Shown here piece after piece: positions 60,497-64,000 of a stretch of 64,000 nt of DNA. The position numbers and the translations under genes were made by a program. Each line of letters begins with the position of its first letter. Position 1 is the first letter of the stretch. Origin of the DNA: Desulfuromonas sp964536375 (GTDB lineage Bacteria > Desulfobacterota > Desulfuromonadia > Desulfuromonadales > Desulfuromonadaceae); contig CAZHXF010000003.1 in NCBI GenBank assembly GCA_964536375.1, positions 1 through 64,000 on the forward strand, read 5' to 3'. A model generated the notes under the pieces. It made no database searches, was not told the origin of the DNA, and saw only the letters and a program-made list of their open reading frames with translations.

Positions 60497-61813
60497 TCAA
60501 AAATAATAACGGACTCTCAGCTCCAGCTTACTTTCGTTGAGTTTTTCTCCATACTCGGTAAATTTTTCGCCAGCAATATGTGAATAACGCAGCCGCAGCT
60601 CCCAGTTGGTGAACCCGCTGTAAACCGCTTCGGGGCTCAGGGAATAACTTTTATCATCAAGGTTGATAATTGCTGTTATCCCTGGAGTAAAATAGAGCAC
60701 TTGGAACGGTTCTTTCTGAGCCATTCTTATATAGAGGTAATTTCGCCGAATCTGGGGTTTTGCGTAACCGCTAGCGCTGATAAGGGTTGCTGGGTCAAAA
60801 AGGTTGTCAGCACTGGTGTTGGTGTATTGCGCGGAGGCATCACTGACAAGCTGATAAAAACGCTCCATTTCAGCTTCGGAGTACCCCGCATCGTTATGGT
60901 AAAACTCAAGGATGGTAGTAAGCTCGTTTTTAGTCAAATAACGCAGCCCCAGCAGATAACTGGTGACTGACCTTTTATGACTTTCCAGTATTTCAGAACT
61001 GCTCAGAATCTGAACTTTCTGCTCGGGAATGTGGGTCACTTCGCCATGAATTTCAAAATTGCTGGACAGGTTTTTTGAAAAATCGAATCCATACCGAGTC
61101 GAGCGGCTGTTGCCAGAGAAGAGGATGAAATCTATATCGGTATTCCGGTAGAGAAGATATAACTTGGCAGCAAAGTTGACATTGTTCTTTTCGCCAAAGT
61201 CATTATTGAAATCGTCCCAGACCGGAATAATTACCCCTGTCAATGCCAGCGTCTGAAGCGCTCCGGAAAAACTTTTGATTACGTCGACGCCTGCGCCGAT
61301 ATAACCCTCAAGGGCATCATCGGGATTGTTGGGGTCTTTGGGGCGATCGATAAAGGCTACCGGATTCCAGGCATATCCTTTGCCCCATTTGAACGTTTTT
61401 TTCCCCAGTTCAAAGGTGAGCGATGGAGAAGGTTTGATACTGGCATAGGCAGAAAAGACATCCAGCTCCTCCTCGGAATCAAGCTGATCTTTGCGACCAG
61501 AAGCCTGCAGTCGCCAGTTGAAATCCACTATCCCTTTATTATAGTTTCCATCAAGCTGCAAGGTTGCTGTTAAACGATCTAAAGCGGAACGCGGGTTATC
61601 GTAGAACCCCAGCAATCCAAAGGTGCCATCGCGGTTAATCCGGTTGTGATCCCACTTCAGTTCAGCATAGCCACCTAATTCAAAACTCCTTTTTTCAAAT
61701 TCTTCCACGTTAAAGCTGTAGTCCTCTGCCAGGCTTATGCACGGGGTAGACAAGCTAGCGGTCAAAAGGCTACAGAAACACGCCGATGCACATATTTTTT
61801 TCAGTAGAATCAT
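60497..61813 (-). CDS. outer-membrane beta-barrel protein, unknown substrate
   Basis: 438 residues with a signal peptide (about 1-29, ending SLAED) and alternating amphipathic strands through to a terminal Phe (LELRVRYYF), the sorting signal of outer-membrane barrels. Many Tyr-rich strands; resembles DUF1302-like or alginate-export-like barrels only loosely. It is the last gene of a minus-strand set with the LolA-like, NifX-like and permease genes, so it may be the client or exit pore of that locus. Confidence 0.78.
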   Translation of the reverse strand: MILLKKICASACFCSLLTASLSTPCISLAEDYSFNVEEFEKRSFELGGYAELKWDHNRINRDGTFGLLGFYDNPRSALDRLTATLQLDGNYNKGIVDFNWRLQASGRKDQLDSEEELDVFSAYASIKPSPSLTFELGKKTFKWGKGYAWNPVAFIDRPKDPNNPDDALEGYIGAGVDVIKSFSGALQTLALTGVIIPVWDDFNNDFGEKNNVNFAAKLYLLYRNTDIDFILFSGNSRSTRYGFDFSKNLSSNFEIHGEVTHIPEQKVQILSSSEILESHKRSVTSYLLGLRYLTKNELTTILEFYHNDAGYSEAEMERFYQLVSDASAQYTNTSADNLFDPATLISASGYAKPQIRRNYLYIRMAQKEPFQVLYFTPGITAIINLDDKSYSLSPEAVYSGFTNWELRLRYSHIAGEKFTEYGEKLNESKLELRVRYYF

Positions 61814-61914
61814 TTATGCCATCTTAGGAATATTTGCGAGTGCAGCAACAATTGACTAGTGCAGTTTTCATATAGGAAGCGTGCAATTTTTTTTTGCAAG
61901 ATCAAGAAAATCAA

Positions 61915-62000
61915 GGTATTGCGCGGAGACGTACATGGTACGTCGCACAAGCAAGTCCGCTGATTGACGCAGAGATTGCGGAAAAGGACTGTTTCCGGAT
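61915..62000. repeat. structured intergenic element (possible dispersed repeat)
   Basis: Three local helices in 86 bases: GACGTAC-ATG-GTACGTC (61928-61944), TCCGC ... GCGGA (about 61956-61982) and CGGAAA ... TTTCCG (61979-61997). It lies in the 192-base gap between the LolA-like and barrel genes on the minus strand. The multi-helix layout looks like a structured RNA or a transposable repeat. No second copy exists in this window. Confidence 0.45.
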
Positions 62001-62005
62001 GAAAA

Positions 62006-62767
62006 CTACCGTAGCTCATTGACTCGCGATAGGTAGTTAATAGAGAAGACTTCATCGGCAAGTTCCTTCTTATTGATTTTGGCGTAAATCATTGCTGACT
62101 TATAGCCTTTGTACAGTGGGCTGTCAGTTTCCAAGATTGATGGGCGAACTACACCATTGCCGAAATCCTTCGGCTCCCTGTAATAGAGGGTTTTGATCAG
62201 CATGCCGCTGGAGGCATAACACTCAATGACGGAGGGAACCAGGGCTTTTTTATCGACGAACATTTTCAGCCGATCATAGGCTATGGCATTGGATTTTGCC
62301 TTGAGTTCGAGCAGGTAAAGATCACCCTCTTCGGTTATGCTTGTCACGTCATATTCAACACTGTAATCAAGGCGCAGGATATCGGAATTATTGAATACCC
62401 CGCCGACCACCGACTGTAGACTAGTAATACGGATCGGCTTGCCGACATTAGGAATATACAGCCACATGTTGTCATTAAGACGCAGGGTAGATCGCCCCTT
62501 TTCGCTGGCCGGGGAGAGGAATAGCGCCACCATTTTATCTTTTTCTTTTTTCACCGAATAGATGATGAATTCCTTTCTACTGCCGTCCGGCTCGATGTTG
62601 ATCAACTTACGGTACATCTCGTAGGATTCTGGATTAAGATTGTTATCCACCTGCTGCAGGATAGCCGCGCCGTCAATAGCCTGAACTGCCGTGGCAGTGC
62701 ACAGCAAAACCGCTACCAGAACAACAAGAACTTTATTTTTCTTTAATAACTGTTTGAACAACCTCAT
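62006..62767 (-). CDS. outer-membrane lipoprotein-sorting protein (LolA-like)
   Basis: 253 residues with signal peptide (about 1-30) and an incomplete-barrel LolA/LolB-like fold: NNLNPESYEMYRKL, GRSTLRLNDNMWLYIPNVGKPIRI, then FGNGVVRPSILE. These resemble the outer membrane lipoprotein-sorting family linked to MacB/LolC-type exporters, which carry hydrophobic cargo across the periplasm. ATG 62767 has AGGAG 6 bases upstream. Overlaps the NifX-like gene by 35 bases, indicating coupling. Confidence 0.86.
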   Translation of the reverse strand: MRLFKQLLKKNKVLVVLVAVLLCTATAVQAIDGAAILQQVDNNLNPESYEMYRKLINIEPDGSRKEFIIYSVKKEKDKMVALFLSPASEKGRSTLRLNDNMWLYIPNVGKPIRITSLQSVVGGVFNNSDILRLDYSVEYDVTSITEEGDLYLLELKAKSNAIAYDRLKMFVDKKALVPSVIECYASSGMLIKTLYYREPKDFGNGVVRPSILETDSPLYKGYKSAMIYAKINKKELADEVFSINYLSRVNELR

Positions 62768-63131
62768 TGGCAACTCCTGCTTGCTTAATGTATTTCATGT
62801 TGTATGAAATCAAGGCTTGCTCCATCTTGGCTCCGAAGTCTCCGGCCAACACCAATGTAACCCCCTTGCCAGAGAGAAAAGCTGCTACCTTTGGACCTGC
62901 TCCACCATGGATACCGGCAAAGGGGTTTTTCTCTGCACTCAGAAACTTTCCACTGCCGTCAAAAAGAAGAAAATAGGCTGCCCTCCCAGCCGTTTCACAG
63001 ATCGTCTGCGGTTCTGGTCCATCGGAGGCGACGGCGAGAAAGGATTTATTTTCCGCTGAGTTTGCGCTGACAGCCATTAATAGGACGGAAAAAATCACGA
63101 ATAAACATATTCTTATCTTTTTACCAAACAT
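62733..63131 (-). CDS. exported NifX/NifB-like domain protein
   Basis: 132 residues with a signal peptide (about 1-25, ending ANSAEN), then a dinitrogenase iron-molybdenum cofactor domain: VASDGPEPQT, GRAAYFLLFDG, KNPFAGIHGGAGPKVAAFL and VTLVLAGDFGAKMEQAL. Such domains normally bind iron-sulfur or iron-molybdenum clusters in the cytosol; a periplasmic version is unusual. ATG 63131 with GGAGGG 5 bases upstream. Between the permease and the LolA-like gene. Confidence 0.82.
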   Translation of the reverse strand: MFGKKIRICLFVIFSVLLMAVSANSAENKSFLAVASDGPEPQTICETAGRAAYFLLFDGSGKFLSAEKNPFAGIHGGAGPKVAAFLSGKGVTLVLAGDFGAKMEQALISYNMKYIKQAGVANEVVQTVIKEK

Positions 63132-63246
63132 ATCAACCCTCCTGCTTATTAGTTGGTAATTATTTAGCATTATCCGATCAGGAGCAATAACGGCTGTTAT
63201 CCCCAAGTGTTGTTATCGGGGAGCCAGCCTTTCTGTCTTCTAAAAT

Positions 63247-63280
63247 CTGGATTCAGGCTAAAATCCTGCCGGAATGACAG
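63247..63280. repeat. degenerate REP-like palindrome
   Basis: CTGGATTC (63247-63254) and GGAATGACAG (63271-63280) frame AGGCTAAAATCCT, itself palindromic (AGG...CCT). The pattern resembles common intergenic repeats with CTGGATTCC...GGAATGACAG arms. It lies in the 191-base gap between the permease and NifX-like genes. Confidence 0.4.
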
Positions 63281-63322
63281 TCTTTTGTACTGTGCTGAAT
63301 AGTTACATGAGTTTTGATTTTT

Positions 63323-64000
63323 TCAAACATGTTTCAAAGCGGTAATCGGATCCATTCTGGCCGCCTTCCATGCCGGTTGCAAACTGGCGACAACGGCTAT
63401 GGCTATGACGATTAAAGCAACAACGATGACATCAACGGTGTTGATTGTCGGTGCAAGTAATAGTCCCTTCTGACGCCCGAAATCGAAACTGATCTGCGTC
63501 ATATTCATAGCTGCGATACTGATCAAGCTAATGACGGTACCGACAACGGTTCCCAATACCCCCATGAGAAAACCTTCGACGACAAAAAGTCCGAGGATTT
63601 TATTTGGCGAAGTCCCCATGGCTGAAATGGTACCTATCTCGTTGATCCGTTCGTAGACAGCCATTATCATTACGTTCATGATACTGACCAACACGATTGC
63701 CACCAGCATGATCTTGATAAAAAGGGTCATCAGATCTATCATCTTGGCAATATTGAAGAAGGGGGAAATACTTTCCCAGGTGTGTACTTCGAAAACTGGC
63801 TTCCCCTGCTGGTTTTTTATCGATCCTAGTTGTGCCTGCAATCTGGTGAAGACTGCGGGCAACTGGTTGATATCCTTTAGGCGGATGGCAATTTCACTGA
63901 CCTCGGCGGCACCGATCCTCAGCAGTGCCTTGGCATCGTCAATATGGATCATCCCATCGCGGCCGCCCGGCCCAGAGATACCTTCCAAAATACCGCGTAC
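63323..64000 (-). CDS. LolC/E or MacB-type ABC transporter permease, partial
   Basis: The C-terminal 226 residues only; the gene continues past the window edge. It shows a periplasmic core segment and three transmembrane helices (KIMLVAIVLVSIMNVMIMAVYERINEIGT, then GFLMGVLGTVVGTVISL, then VDVIVVALIVIAIAVVASLQPAWKAARMDPITALKHV), the FtsX-like domain of LolC/LolE/MacB. It extracts lipoproteins or exports lipids or peptides in relatives. Likely first or second gene of the downstream LolA-like locus. Confidence 0.9.
   Translation of the reverse strand, partial: VRGILEGISGPGGRDGMIHIDDAKALLRIGAAEVSEIAIRLKDINQLPAVFTRLQAQLGSIKNQQGKPVFEVHTWESISPFFNIAKMIDLMTLFIKIMLVAIVLVSIMNVMIMAVYERINEIGTISAMGTSPNKILGLFVVEGFLMGVLGTVVGTVISLISIAAMNMTQISFDFGRQKGLLLAPTINTVDVIVVALIVIAIAVVASLQPAWKAARMDPITALKHV

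Noticed and set aside
61860..62005. Cyclic-di-GMP (GEMM) riboswitch, common in this group
   Set aside because: The conserved GEMM core was looked for in the larger intergenic gaps by eye and not found.
61810..62061. 83-codon minus-strand frame between the LolA-like and barrel genes
   Set aside because: Runs through the structured intergenic element and has no protein-like features; explained by the element itself.

Overview
The window looks like a piece of chromosome from an anaerobic, metal- or sulfur-respiring deltaproteobacterium of the Desulfuromonadales type (Desulfuromonas/Pelobacter/Geobacter relatives). This rests on the tig-clpP-clpX-lon-HU order, a triheme c7-type cytochrome, a heme-motif DsbC-like protein, a DUF6178-like protein, an SH3/TIGR04211-like protein, a bactofilin/M23 pair and moderate GC content. 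No rRNA is present, so the placement is an inference from gene content.

Layout. 1-4019: a metallophosphatase gene whose 3' end is cut by an IS21-type element (istA, istB, imperfect terminal repeats), followed at once by the 5'-truncated transposase and right end of an IS3-type element. 4273-19691: a complete Lap-type biofilm adhesion module. It has a type I secretion ATPase (lapB-like), membrane-fusion protein (lapC-like), a LuxR-type regulator, a 2171-residue RTX adhesin (lapA-like), the c-di-GMP receptor and periplasmic protease pair (lapD- and lapG-like, opposite strand) and the TolC-like outer-membrane pore (lapE-like). 19739-20187: decayed fragments of pstC and a phoR-like kinase. 20254-23047: M23 peptidase, bactofilin, cyclophilin and a SHOCT membrane protein.

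23180-30184: seven tRNA genes (Pro, Arg, His, Leu; Asp, Val, Asp) around the protein-quality-control block tig-clpP-clpX-lon-HU. 30223-46603: housekeeping and redox genes: thioredoxin-like and nitroreductase, peroxiredoxin, DUF6178, an orphan GAF-GspE-like ATPase, two radical SAM proteins, an SH3 protein, an RluA-type pseudouridine synthase, the agmatine-to-putrescine pair aguA-aguB, a triheme cytochrome, a membrane-tethered XRE regulator with an EF-hand, and polyprenyl diphosphate synthase. 46744-60346: RNase E/G with a long basic-repeat tail and a structured 1-kb upstream region, an M16C peptidase, DsbC-like protein, fabI, hflX, mltD with three LysM domains, TPR and Smr proteins. 60497-64000 (minus strand): a beta-barrel protein, LolA-like lipoprotein-sorting protein, exported NifX-like protein and a LolC/E/MacB-type permease cut by the window edge; together they look like one envelope transport locus.

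Most notable points: the adhesin has PGAG where LapG substrates normally have a di-alanine (PAAG/TAAG) cleavage site, one base away from the canonical motif; the pstC-phoR deletion scar; an exported NifX domain within a Lol-like locus; a structured intergenic element at about 61915-62000; and the membrane-anchored XRE/EF-hand protein. All assignments are by reading motifs; no database search was run.
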